A stretch of DNA of 18,677 bases from Rickettsiales bacterium (lineage in GTDB: Bacteria > Pseudomonadota > Alphaproteobacteria > TMED109). Below are positions 1-7,309 of the stretch, piece by piece. The DNA lies in assembly GCA_002720125.1 (NCBI GenBank), contig PBGQ01000015.1, positions 5,159 to 23,835 on the forward strand. Reading direction: 5' to 3'. Both the position numbers and the translations under genes were made by a program. Numbering within the stretch: position 1 is the stretch's first letter; every line of letters begins with the position of its first letter. The notes beneath the pieces were generated by a model. The model was not told the DNA's origin. It worked only from the letters and a program-made list of their open reading frames with translations, and searched no databases.

Positions 1-63
1 CCAAACTTTTTATCACCAGGTCAACCGATTTCTATTTTCATGGGAATGAACGTTAAATTTTAA
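1..63 (+). CDS. C-terminal end of a TonB-dependent outer-membrane receptor (partial)
   Basis: The open frame from base 1 to the TAA at 61-63 encodes 20 residues ending PISIFMGMNVKF. The pattern (a 'SPGQP' turn, then an alternating hydrophobic strand ending in Phe) is how the last beta strand of TonB-dependent receptors looks; the terminal Phe is the usual outer-membrane assembly signal. The gene enters from the left edge and lies 21 bp upstream of the TonB-like gene, which fits a receptor-transducer pair. The substrate cannot be told from 20 residues. Another beta-barrel family is possible. Confidence 0.55.
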   Translation, partial: PNFLSPGQPISIFMGMNVKF

Positions 64-84
64 AAAATTCTAAGGAAGCCTTTA

Positions 85-846
85 ATGTACAAAATAAATG
101 CTAATTTCCTTTATTCATTGTTTTTACATTCAATAATTATTTGTTCTTTACTTAATCTTAATTTAATTTTTAAAGAAAAAAAATTAAAACAGACCTCAAT
201 TCAGATTTCTTTATCTAATCTATCAAATTTTAAAAAAGAATTACCTAAGAAAAGAAATGAAGAAGAAATAGAAAAAAAAATAGAAAATGATAATACAGTT
301 TCTAAAAAAAAAAGTTCTATTAATAAAAATAAACAACAAGTAAAAAAAAAATTAGATATTAAAAAAAAAGAAAAAGAAATAGTATTAAAAAAACCAGAAG
401 AAGAAGTTCTTAATAATCAATTATTGAAAAAAGAATTGCAGAATATTAAGAATAAAAAAAATAACGTAGAGCAGGATATTTTAAAAGGAGGAAAGTCAAA
501 TACTTCAAAGGACTTTGAAATCCTAGATCCGCAGACTACTACATTAATAGACAAAGAATTTGATTCTTATAAATCTAAATTAAGGTATTTAATTCAAGAA
601 GAAGCTATTAGAAATTATCCTAGAAGATCAATGAGAAAAAGAGAAGAAGGATTAGTTGAATTGATTTTTACTTTAAAAATAGATGGCTCGTTGGAAAGAG
701 CTATTCTTGGAAATAATACGAAAGCGCCCAACAACCTAATTAAATCTTCACTAAAAACTCTTAAAAAACTTTCACCTTTCGAAAAAAATGATATTTTAAA
801 AAAAAGAAATAAATTTATTATTAAGATACTATATGAAATTAATTAA
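85..846 (+). CDS. tonB: TonB-like energy transducer with a lysine/glutamate-rich spacer
   Basis: The 253-residue protein has the TonB layout: a short cytoplasmic N-terminus, one membrane anchor at about residues 9-28, a long charged spacer (about 40-150), and a C-terminal domain (about 165-253) with the YPRRSMRKREEG turn followed by a strand LVELIFTLKIDGSLE and the helix SSLKTLKKLSPF, as in the TonB_C family. TonB carries energy from the inner-membrane ExbBD motor to outer-membrane receptors. The usual proline-rich spacer is replaced here by Lys/Glu/Asn-rich sequence encoded by A-rich DNA. An AAGGA Shine-Dalgarno at 72-76 supports the ATG at 85. A receptor end lies upstream and a BtuB-like receptor about 1 kb downstream; exbB/exbD are not in the window. 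It could instead be a TolA-like protein, but the C-terminal domain fits TonB better. Confidence 0.75.
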   Translation: MYKINANFLYSLFLHSIIICSLLNLNLIFKEKKLKQTSIQISLSNLSNFKKELPKKRNEEEIEKKIENDNTVSKKKSSINKNKQQVKKKLDIKKKEKEIVLKKPEEEVLNNQLLKKELQNIKNKKNNVEQDILKGGKSNTSKDFEILDPQTTTLIDKEFDSYKSKLRYLIQEEAIRNYPRRSMRKREEGLVELIFTLKIDGSLERAILGNNTKAPNNLIKSSLKTLKKLSPFEKNDILKKRNKFIIKILYEIN

Positions 847-848
847 CT

Positions 849-1259
849 ATGATTGATAAAATTAAAGAACATGCAAAAAATTTAAATGCAATTCTCGAGA
901 TGGAGGGTGAAGAAGGACAGTTTGAATATTTAATAGAAGTTGGCAAAAAATCTTCTAATTTTACTAACAAAGAAAAGAATAGTAAGAATAAAATGTCTGG
1001 CTGCTTAGCGCAAGTATGGATTAAACATAAATCAGACAGTGGGAGGTTTTTTTTCTCTGGAGATAGTGATGCAATGATAGTAAAAGGTCTAGTCGTAATA
1101 ATTGCTGAGGCTTTGTCAGGTTTAAAATTAAATGAAATTCGAAACCTAAAACATGACTTGGTTAATCAGTTAGGTCTTGGGCCTAGCTTATCTGCCAGAA
1201 GACAAGTAGGTATGATGGCTATGATAGATCACATAAAAATTATAACTGGAGCTAAGTAA
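849..1259 (+). CDS. sufE: SufE family sulfur-acceptor protein
   Basis: The 136-residue protein has normal SufE length and its signature region, MSGCLAQVW (49-57), with Cys52 as the expected persulfide-accepting cysteine. The C-terminal half keeps the conserved LGLGPSLSARRQVGMMAM block. SufE takes sulfane sulfur from the cysteine desulfurase SufS and passes it to the SufBCD scaffold for Fe-S cluster assembly in the cytoplasm. The start codon lies 2 nt after the TonB-like stop, so translational coupling is likely; no separate Shine-Dalgarno is evident beyond the A/T-rich end of the upstream gene. No other suf gene is present nearby, so the gene sits outside any suf operon. Confidence 0.93.
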   Translation: MIDKIKEHAKNLNAILEMEGEEGQFEYLIEVGKKSSNFTNKEKNSKNKMSGCLAQVWIKHKSDSGRFFFSGDSDAMIVKGLVVIIAEALSGLKLNEIRNLKHDLVNQLGLGPSLSARRQVGMMAMIDHIKIITGAK

Positions 1260-1276
1260 AAAAATTGTTGTCGAAA

Positions 1277-1567
1277 ATGAAAAGATTTTTTAAAACAGAA
1301 AGCTATTTACAGCTAATTATTGTTTTTTTGGTTTTTGCTATAAGTGGAAGTTTATCTGTAGTTGTTTCAAAACCAGTTCTTCATTTTATAGGATTGGACA
1401 AAATAGATAGTGCTATAATCAAAACCTTGATAAGAATATTAATAATATTTCCACTTTACCAAGTAATTTTAATATTTATAGGTACTATTTTCGGGCAGTT
1501 TCAATATTTTTGGAATTTTGAAAAAAGATTTTGGAAAAAATTCTCTTTAAGAACAAAAAATCATTGA
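1277..1567 (+). CDS. Small DUF6787-like two-helix membrane protein
   Basis: The 96-residue product from the ATG at 1277 has two hydrophobic segments (about residues 13-30 and 44-70) and a basic C-terminus. The pattern 'FAISGSLSVVVSKP', 'RILIIFPLYQVILIFIG', 'FGQFQYFWNFEKRFW' matches what I remember of the DUF6787 family, common in Bacteroidota and scattered in proteobacteria; no function is known to me. An in-frame TTG at 1265 or 1268 would add four or three residues; neither option has a convincing Shine-Dalgarno, and the ATG matches where family members start. It follows sufE by 17 nt in the same direction and is probably co-transcribed with tonB and sufE. Confidence 0.7.
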   Translation: MKRFFKTESYLQLIIVFLVFAISGSLSVVVSKPVLHFIGLDKIDSAIIKTLIRILIIFPLYQVILIFIGTIFGQFQYFWNFEKRFWKKFSLRTKNH

Positions 1568-1591
1568 GTTTACCAAATAAAAATTTACACT
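1564..1591 (+). promoter_or_regulatory. Possible promoter for the cobalamin-riboswitch transcript
   Basis: TTGAGT (1564-1569) and TACACT (1586-1591) are separated by 16 bp and would place the transcript start at about 1598, just before the riboswitch core. The match to the sigma-70 consensus is modest and the AT-rich background makes chance matches common. The -35 box overlaps the stop codon of the upstream gene. Confidence 0.3.
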
Positions 1592-1599
1592 ATTGTAAT

Positions 1600-1748
1600 G
1601 TGGTGTTTTGTTTTACAGAAGTAATAGGGAACTAGGTATGAGTCCTAGGCTGTCTCCGCAACTGTAAGCATTAGTTCTTTTACATATCCACTAGATTTTT
1701 CTGGGAAGGGTAAAAGAATGTTAAAGTGCAAGCCAGGAAACCTGCCAC
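1600..1748 (+). promoter_or_regulatory. Cobalamin (B12) riboswitch
   Basis: The core is clear. CTGTCTCCGCAACTGTAAGC (1649-1668) corresponds to the conserved 'CYGCCCCCGCAACUGUAAG' segment, and the B12 box AGCCAGGAAACCTGCC (1731-1746) differs slightly from the usual AGYCAGGAGACCTGCC. Between them TTCTTTTAC (1675-1683) pairs perfectly with GTAAAAGAA (1710-1718), and CTAGG/CCTAG (1632-1636/1644-1648) makes a small hairpin in the 5' half. It lies in the leader of a BtuB-like receptor. Adenosylcobalamin binding normally turns such genes off. The expression platform lies between 1747 and the start codon at 1835; no G/C-rich hairpin plus T-run is evident there, so translational control is more likely than termination. 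The outer boundaries are approximate. Confidence 0.92.
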
Positions 1749-1834
1749 ATACGGTCTAACTTTGCGTCGGAGGTTACGATAAAGTGCGATAATTCGTTCA
1801 TGGCCATTTTTTGAATTTATTGAAAGGATGTGCT

Positions 1835-3658
1835 ATGCGCTATATATTTTTAATTTATTTTATAATTTATTCAATATCATACTCTTACTCTCAGGAAAAT
1901 CTTGGAAGTGTAGTAGTATCTCCAAATAGGTCATTCTTAGAATTAGATAAAGTAGGTTCGTCTGTATCTTACATAAATAAAGAAGAAATACAAAAATCAT
2001 CATCCACTACTACAAGTGGTTTATTGCAAGAATTTGGAGGATTTAGTATTTCTACAAAAGGTAATAAGGGAACTGATCCTAGTTATTTTAATAGAGGTTT
2101 ATCTAGAAAATATATAAAAGTTTTAGTAGATGGTATGGACCTATCAGACATCACATCTACTCAAGAAGAACCTACATATATTGATAATTTACCAATAGAG
2201 CACTTTGACAATATTGAAATATTAAATGGTTCTCAAGGTACACTTTATGGAAGTAATGCTATAGGAGGAGTAATTAGCATAAATTCATCCCTTCCTGAAG
2301 AGCTTGGTTTAAAAAGTTCGAGTATGGTCGAAGGAGGAACCTATAACTCAATCAAAAACTCAAATTCTGTTAAATACCTAAGTAATAATTTTGGAATAGT
2401 TTTAAATTTTGATGGAGAAAGATCTGGTGGATATAATACTTTCATTGACACAGGACTAGCTCCCACTGAAAAAGATGGTTATTACCTTTATGGTACTAAT
2501 TTTTTATCAAATTTTAAAATAAATAAAAACCTGGAAGCTAACTTTAATGGTAGGTTTTATAAGCAACATAATGAATACGACAATAATTTTGCCTACCCAG
2601 GAGATAGTACAGGTTATTTTAGAGACGACAAGTCCTATGCAGCTTTATTTGATCTGATATATAAAAGAAATGGCACTAGTCATAAAATTATATTTCAACC
2701 AACTTATACCACAAGAACTAATACCAGTGGTAATTCTTATGAATACGATGGGAGAAAAAATAAATTTGAATATATTCTTTTTAGCAAATTTTTTGGAATA
2801 AATACGCTTTCTGGATTAGACTTTTTAAAAAAATATGCAGACATGAATGGTACAATTGCAGAAAAAGATATTTATTCACTTTTTACAGAATTCAGATTCA
2901 AACCATTTAAAAATACTAATTTAGATGCTTCGGTTAGAAGAGAATATGATAGCAATTATGATACTTTTGATACCGGAAGACTTCAAATAAATCATATATT
3001 AAAAAAAAATATAATTTTTAGGAGCAGTATAGGAACAGGATATAGAACACCTACTCCTTACGAGTTATATAGTTCATATGGAAATACAGAACTTGCCCCA
3101 GAAAAATCTATTTCTTATGATGTTGGTAGTGAGATAAATATGGATCAATACTCAACAAATTTTTATATAGGTGCTTTTGAAACAAAGGTTGAAGATATCA
3201 TTACATATGCATCTTCAATGTACAGACAATCAACAGGTAACTTGAAAACTAATGGGGTAGAAATCAGATTTAAAACTAGTATATATGATTTTTTCTCAAC
3301 CGGTTTTAGCTATACTAAGACAAATGGAAAGGAAAATGACGGAGATAGCATTACACTAGTGCCAAAAGATAAACTCATATTATCACTTACCTTTGAACCT
3401 ATTAATAGTTTAAAACTAAATGCCTACTACTTTATACAAAATAAAATTAAGGACACTAAATATAATGAATTACCCACTTATAAGTCTTTAAATATTAATA
3501 CAAGTTATAAAATTGCTAATAAAGCTCTAGCTTACATAAAATTTGAGAATTTATTAGATAGAAATAATATAGTAAATAGAGGAGGAGGAACAACTGAAAA
3601 TTTAGGCTATAGAAGTCCAGGAAAATCAGCTTATTTCGGTATTAGGTTTGAAAATTAA
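1835..3658 (+). CDS. btuB: BtuB-type TonB-dependent receptor, probable corrinoid uptake
   Basis: From the ATG at 1835 the protein has 607 residues: a signal peptide (about 1-19, cut before QEN), a TonB-box-like stretch LGSVVVSPNR, a plug domain with the conserved 'NIEILNGSQGTLYGSNAIGG' region, and a beta barrel ending in KSAYFGIRFEN. An in-frame TTG at 1811 would add eight residues, but AAAGGA (1823-1828) sits 6 nt before the ATG and the signal peptide begins there. Size and plug match BtuB, the outer-membrane vitamin B12 receptor. The cobalamin riboswitch in its leader is the strongest evidence for substrate; binding residues were not checked. Uptake needs TonB, and a TonB-like gene lies about 1 kb upstream. 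A cobinamide or other corrinoid receptor is an alternative. Confidence 0.85.
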   Translation: MRYIFLIYFIIYSISYSYSQENLGSVVVSPNRSFLELDKVGSSVSYINKEEIQKSSSTTTSGLLQEFGGFSISTKGNKGTDPSYFNRGLSRKYIKVLVDGMDLSDITSTQEEPTYIDNLPIEHFDNIEILNGSQGTLYGSNAIGGVISINSSLPEELGLKSSSMVEGGTYNSIKNSNSVKYLSNNFGIVLNFDGERSGGYNTFIDTGLAPTEKDGYYLYGTNFLSNFKINKNLEANFNGRFYKQHNEYDNNFAYPGDSTGYFRDDKSYAALFDLIYKRNGTSHKIIFQPTYTTRTNTSGNSYEYDGRKNKFEYILFSKFFGINTLSGLDFLKKYADMNGTIAEKDIYSLFTEFRFKPFKNTNLDASVRREYDSNYDTFDTGRLQINHILKKNIIFRSSIGTGYRTPTPYELYSSYGNTELAPEKSISYDVGSEINMDQYSTNFYIGAFETKVEDIITYASSMYRQSTGNLKTNGVEIRFKTSIYDFFSTGFSYTKTNGKENDGDSITLVPKDKLILSLTFEPINSLKLNAYYFIQNKIKDTKYNELPTYKSLNINTSYKIANKALAYIKFENLLDRNNIVNRGGGTTENLGYRSPGKSAYFGIRFEN

Positions 3659-3693
3659 ATTTAGATTATTAATAAATTATGTTACTTTAAGTT

Positions 3694-4206
3694 ATGTTAA
3701 TAAGTCGTTACACTAAAAATTTTATAATAATAAGTTTTATTTCTATAATTATTACTAGACTAATTCCTCATCCTCCTAACTTTACCTCAGCAATTGCTAT
3801 TGGATTCTACTTGCCAGCAATATTTGGTCTAAAGTTTTTACTAGTCTCTTTAACCGCATATATATTGAGCGATCTAGTTATTGGAACTCATGAGCTAATT
3901 TTATTTACATGGGGTAGTTTAATTTTAGTAGGGATATTTTCTAGATATTTTAATAACATATACACTAGAATGATTGGAGTTACTTTAGCCTGTATAATAT
4001 TTTATCTAGTATCTAATTTTGGAGTATGGCTACTTAGTAATTTGTATACTAATGATTTTTCTGGATTGATTTTATGTTATATGATGGGATTACCTTTTTT
4101 GCAGAATAGCTTAATTGGGACTTTGTTCATTTCAACTTTAATAGAGCTAATCATTTCCTTTAGATATACCAAATCTATAATTACAAAGGTAAATTCTATT
4201 TATTAA
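3694..4206 (+). CDS. DUF6580-like integral membrane protein, candidate corrinoid permease component
   Basis: The 170-residue protein is almost entirely hydrophobic, with five to six predicted membrane helices. RLIPHPPNFTSAIAIGF (22-38), SDLVIGTH, NFGVWLL and the C-terminal 'CYMMGLPFLQNSLIGT' are the pattern I associate with DUF6580. Its size and topology resemble S components of ECF transporters or BtuM-like small vitamin permeases. It starts 35 bp after the BtuB-like gene, with no promoter or terminator visible between, so it should fall under the same cobalamin riboswitch. A role in moving corrinoids across the inner membrane is inferred from position only. The start is the ATG at 3694; no strong Shine-Dalgarno is present. 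Confidence 0.7.
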   Translation: MLISRYTKNFIIISFISIIITRLIPHPPNFTSAIAIGFYLPAIFGLKFLLVSLTAYILSDLVIGTHELILFTWGSLILVGIFSRYFNNIYTRMIGVTLACIIFYLVSNFGVWLLSNLYTNDFSGLILCYMMGLPFLQNSLIGTLFISTLIELIISFRYTKSIITKVNSIY

Positions 4207-4207
4207 A

Positions 4208-5671
4208 TTATTTGATCCAATCTGGCAGTTGTTCAATCCTAAAATCATGTAAAGCATTTAAAACTATTAAACTTATTGTAGTAACAGTAATAACAGATAT
4301 TAAATTCAAACTGAAACCAGCTCTAACCATTTCGTGAATCTCAATTTTTCCACTTCCAAACACTACAGCATTTGGTGGCGTTGCAATAGGTAGCATAAAA
4401 GCGCAACTTGCTGCAATTGTGGTAGGTATTACAAAATAAAGTGGGTTAGCATTCATTCCTAAAGCAAAGTAGATTAGAATAGGAGTAAAAGTTGCTACGG
4501 TAGCAGTATTAGAATTTAATTCAGTTAAAAAAATTACGATAGCTACAGATAAGTAAACTAAGAAATATATATTTAGATTATAAAAGTGACTTGAAAATGA
4601 ACCTATCCATATAGCTAATCCTGAACTTTGGAAGGCTTTAGAAAGTGCAATTCCACCACCAACTAAAAATAAAACGCCCCAAGGAATTCTATTTGCTATT
4701 TCCCAATTACAAGCTCTTTTATTTTTTCCAGTAGGTATCATAAACAAAAGCAAAGCTCCCAATAGTCCTATTGAGGTATCGTTTAGATTTATTACGAAAA
4801 AATCATTTATAGCCCTTCTAAATATCCACAAAAAAGCAGTAAATATAAAAATAAAAGCTACTACTTTCTCTGTTATATTAGGTTTCCCTATCTCTTGCTT
4901 TAGTTTTTTAATAGTTTTTTCTAAAGCATCAGAGTTTTTTGTAGATACAGTAAAAATTACTTTACTTAAGAAAACCCAAACTATTGGAGTTAATATTAAA
5001 GCTACTGGTAATCCAATTTTGAGCCAATCGATAAAACTGATTTGATAATTATAATTTTCACTTAAAATACTTGCTAACATTATGTTGGTTGGAGTTCCAA
5101 TAAGAGTAGCCGTACCACCTATTGAGGCTGAATATGCAATAGCCAGTAACAAAGGCAATGCAAACTGATCATTTTTAATTTTTCCCTGTTTATTAAATAT
5201 AGCTATTACGGATGTTGCTATTGGTAGCATCATGATTGTAGAAGCAGTATTGCTCACCCACATACTTAACAAACCAGTAGTAAGCATAAAACCTCCTATA
5301 ATTTTACTTGGACTGGTTCCAGAAAAATTTAAAATCTTTAGTGCTATTCTTCTATGTAAACCTGATGACTCCATACAAGATGCTATTATAAAGCCTCCTA
5401 AGAATAGCAATACTAAGGGATGCGCATATGAGCTTGCAATAATTTTTATTTCATATAAATCCAATAATGGAAAAGCTATTAAGGGAAATAATCCTGTTGC
5501 ATAAATGGGCAAAGCTTCAGTTATCCACCATACCGTCATAATTACAGCTATACCTGCTGTTAACCAAGCTACTTTTTCAAGTCCTTCTGGAGGTGGCGTA
5601 AATAAAAAAAGGCAAAATAATATTAAACCAGAAAATAATCCTATTAGAGAAAAATTACCTTTAATTGACAC
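4208..5671 (-). CDS. DASS/SLC13 family sodium-coupled anion (dicarboxylate-type) symporter
   Basis: The 487-residue protein has about 11 hydrophobic segments and the two DASS signature motifs: SNTAS at 140-144 and SNTAT at 387-391, each Ser-Asn-Thr being part of the substrate and sodium site in VcINDY-type proteins. GTPTN (192-196) and TPPNAVVFGSG (431-441) are also typical. DASS proteins import succinate, citrate, sulfate or related anions with sodium by an elevator mechanism. The start is a GTG, 17 nt after the stop of the TRAP-type binding protein, with no clear Shine-Dalgarno, suggesting translation coupled to that gene. The stop codon lies 1 bp from that of the convergent DUF6580-like gene. 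The substrate is not determined; the pairing with a TakP-like binding protein hints at an organic acid. Confidence 0.9.
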   Translation of the reverse strand: MSIKGNFSLIGLFSGLILFCLFLFTPPPEGLEKVAWLTAGIAVIMTVWWITEALPIYATGLFPLIAFPLLDLYEIKIIASSYAHPLVLLFLGGFIIASCMESSGLHRRIALKILNFSGTSPSKIIGGFMLTTGLLSMWVSNTASTIMMLPIATSVIAIFNKQGKIKNDQFALPLLLAIAYSASIGGTATLIGTPTNIMLASILSENYNYQISFIDWLKIGLPVALILTPIVWVFLSKVIFTVSTKNSDALEKTIKKLKQEIGKPNITEKVVAFIFIFTAFLWIFRRAINDFFVINLNDTSIGLLGALLLFMIPTGKNKRACNWEIANRIPWGVLFLVGGGIALSKAFQSSGLAIWIGSFSSHFYNLNIYFLVYLSVAIVIFLTELNSNTATVATFTPILIYFALGMNANPLYFVIPTTIAASCAFMLPIATPPNAVVFGSGKIEIHEMVRAGFSLNLISVITVTTISLIVLNALHDFRIEQLPDWIK

Positions 5672-5688
5672 TACAAAAGCCAGCTAAA

Positions 5689-6765
5689 TCATAAGTATCC
5701 AAGAGATTTCCATGTTTGTAGGCTCTTTCTAAAAGTACTTAAAGATTCCCATGCTCGCTTAAAATCAGCATCCTTATTGCTCTCTTCTTCAACTACTTCC
5801 ATCCAAGCTTCCTCAAGAGTATCTAGAATTTCTTTGCTCCATTTATGAATTTTGACTCCTTTTTTTTCAAGCTCGCTTAAAGCTGCTACTTGAATAGCTT
5901 CTCCTTCAGCAATTCCGTTTCTTATATTGTCTCCACACGCAGAATTAATCTGGGCTTTTTGAGTTTCAGACAATTTATTCCACTTATCCATATTAATCAT
6001 CAATTCAAATAATGTCGATTGTTGATGCCAACCAGGAAAATAATAGTGTTTAGCAACTTGATAAAAGCCTAAATCCAAATCTACAGCAGGCATTGAGAAT
6101 TCAGTTGCATCTATAGTTCCTAACTCTAAAGCAGGAAATATATCTCCCCCTGCTATTAGCTGAGTAGAAACTCCAATCTTTTCCATAACTTTTGCCCCTA
6201 AACCGAAAAATCTCATTTTCATTCCCTTCATGTCTTCAATGGTTTTTATCTCTTTTCTGAACCATCCAGAGGCTTCTGGAGGAACTACACCGCAAATAAT
6301 ACCTTTTATGTTATGCTTAGCATAAATTTCCTCAAAAAGTTCTTTTCCTCCTCCGTAATAAATCCACGATATATACTCTTGTGCAGATGGACCGAAAGGA
6401 ACAGCAGCAAAGAGTGGTAAGGCAGGAACTTTACCAGCCCAGTATCCTGGAGTTGACCATCCAGCATCAATTGATCCGGAAGAAACTGCGTCAAAAACTT
6501 CTAAAGCAGGGACCAATGCTCCGGGATCAAAAAATTTGACTTGAATGTTATTTCCTGAAATCTTTTTTATCTGATTTTGAAACCTTACACCTGAAGTTCC
6601 TAGTTGAGTTAATGTAGCAGAAAAAGTACTTGCCATTTTCCATCTCACCTTTTTTTCTTGTTCAATTGAACTAGCGTTTCCTGATTCATTTTTATCTGAA
6701 CAAGCTTGCAAAAGAACTATAAGAATTACAGCGGCCCAAAATCTTAGATTTTTTATTAATAACAT
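5689..6765 (-). CDS. dctP: TRAP-type substrate-binding lipoprotein, TakP (2-oxo acid) branch
   Basis: The 358-residue protein begins with a lipoprotein signal peptide, the likely lipidated cysteine being Cys22 (LLQAC). The mature part follows the TakP/DctP pattern: GALVPALEVFDAVSSGSIDA (82-101), GWFRKEIKTIEDMKGMKMR (167-185) with Arg170 and the highly conserved Arg185, and AGGDIFPALELGTIDATE (205-222), then PGWHQQSTLFELMIN. TakP binds 2-oxo acids with a cation, so a similar carboxylate is likely. AGGAG at the right distance before the ATG supports the start. No dctQ or dctM is adjacent; the next gene is a DASS symporter 17 bp on. Lipid anchoring is unusual, since most TRAP binding proteins are soluble in the periplasm. 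Confidence 0.88.
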   Translation of the reverse strand: MLLIKNLRFWAAVILIVLLQACSDKNESGNASSIEQEKKVRWKMASTFSATLTQLGTSGVRFQNQIKKISGNNIQVKFFDPGALVPALEVFDAVSSGSIDAGWSTPGYWAGKVPALPLFAAVPFGPSAQEYISWIYYGGGKELFEEIYAKHNIKGIICGVVPPEASGWFRKEIKTIEDMKGMKMRFFGLGAKVMEKIGVSTQLIAGGDIFPALELGTIDATEFSMPAVDLDLGFYQVAKHYYFPGWHQQSTLFELMINMDKWNKLSETQKAQINSACGDNIRNGIAEGEAIQVAALSELEKKGVKIHKWSKEILDTLEEAWMEVVEEESNKDADFKRAWESLSTFRKSLQTWKSLGYL

Positions 6766-6799
6766 AAGTCGTACTCCTTTTCTCTCTTTATATAATATC

Positions 6800-7264
6800 T
6801 TAGTATTTGAAGCTACAAAATTTTAAATTCTTCCAGGCTTCGTAAGCTACGATTGCCACAGCGTTACTTAGATTTAAACTTCTATTTTTTTCTACCATAG
6901 GTATATTATAAAGATTGTTTTTTAACAAATCTTTAACTTTATCTGGTAAACCAGAAATTTCTGATCCAAAAAGTAGTGCTGACTTTTTGGAGAATTTTGC
7001 TGCGGTATATTTTTTTTCTCCAAATTTGCTTATAGCTATTATATTCTCTTTACCTATAGTTTCTATACAATCCTCTATTCTTTCATGAATTATAGGATTT
7101 ATATTAGAATAATAATCCATCTTTGCTCTTTTTAATAATTTATCTTCTAGCGAAAAACCTAAAGGTTTAATTAAATGTAAGCTAAAACCTGTATTTGAAC
7201 AAAGTCTCATTATATTTCCTGTATTAGGCGGTATGGCTGGATTAAATAAAATTATTGAAATCAT
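6800..7264 (-). CDS. trmL: tRNA (cytidine(34)-2'-O)-methyltransferase TrmL
   Basis: The 154-residue SPOUT methyltransferase keeps all TrmL landmarks: NPAIPPNTGNIMRLCSNTG near the N-terminus, LLFGSEISGLP in the middle and IPMVEKNRSLNLSNAVAIVA at the C-terminus, where the trefoil knot binds S-adenosylmethionine. TrmL methylates the 2'-hydroxyl of nucleotide 34 in the wobble position of tRNA-Leu species. Length is normal. It starts at the ATG 45 bp from the divergent cyclase gene, and ends 34 bp before the binding-protein gene on the same strand, so all three minus-strand genes may share a transcript. Confidence 0.95.
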   Translation of the reverse strand: MISIILFNPAIPPNTGNIMRLCSNTGFSLHLIKPLGFSLEDKLLKRAKMDYYSNINPIIHERIEDCIETIGKENIIAISKFGEKKYTAAKFSKKSALLFGSEISGLPDKVKDLLKNNLYNIPMVEKNRSLNLSNAVAIVAYEAWKNLKFCSFKY

Positions 7265-7309
7265 TAAAAAAAACCTTTTTAAAAAAATTAAAATTTACTA
7301 CAATACATT

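Noticed and set aside
1800..1814. Four-codon upstream reading frame (ATG GCC ATT TTT TGA) between riboswitch and btuB
   Set aside because: No Shine-Dalgarno precedes it and such a short frame is expected by chance; not listed as a leader peptide.
3653..3680. Inverted repeat AATTTA/TAAATT after btuB as a possible terminator
   Set aside because: Only A/T pairs, no T-run, and common by chance at this base composition.
5232..5687. Two plus-strand frames opposite the DASS gene
   Set aside because: Antisense to a well-recognised transporter; no independent support.
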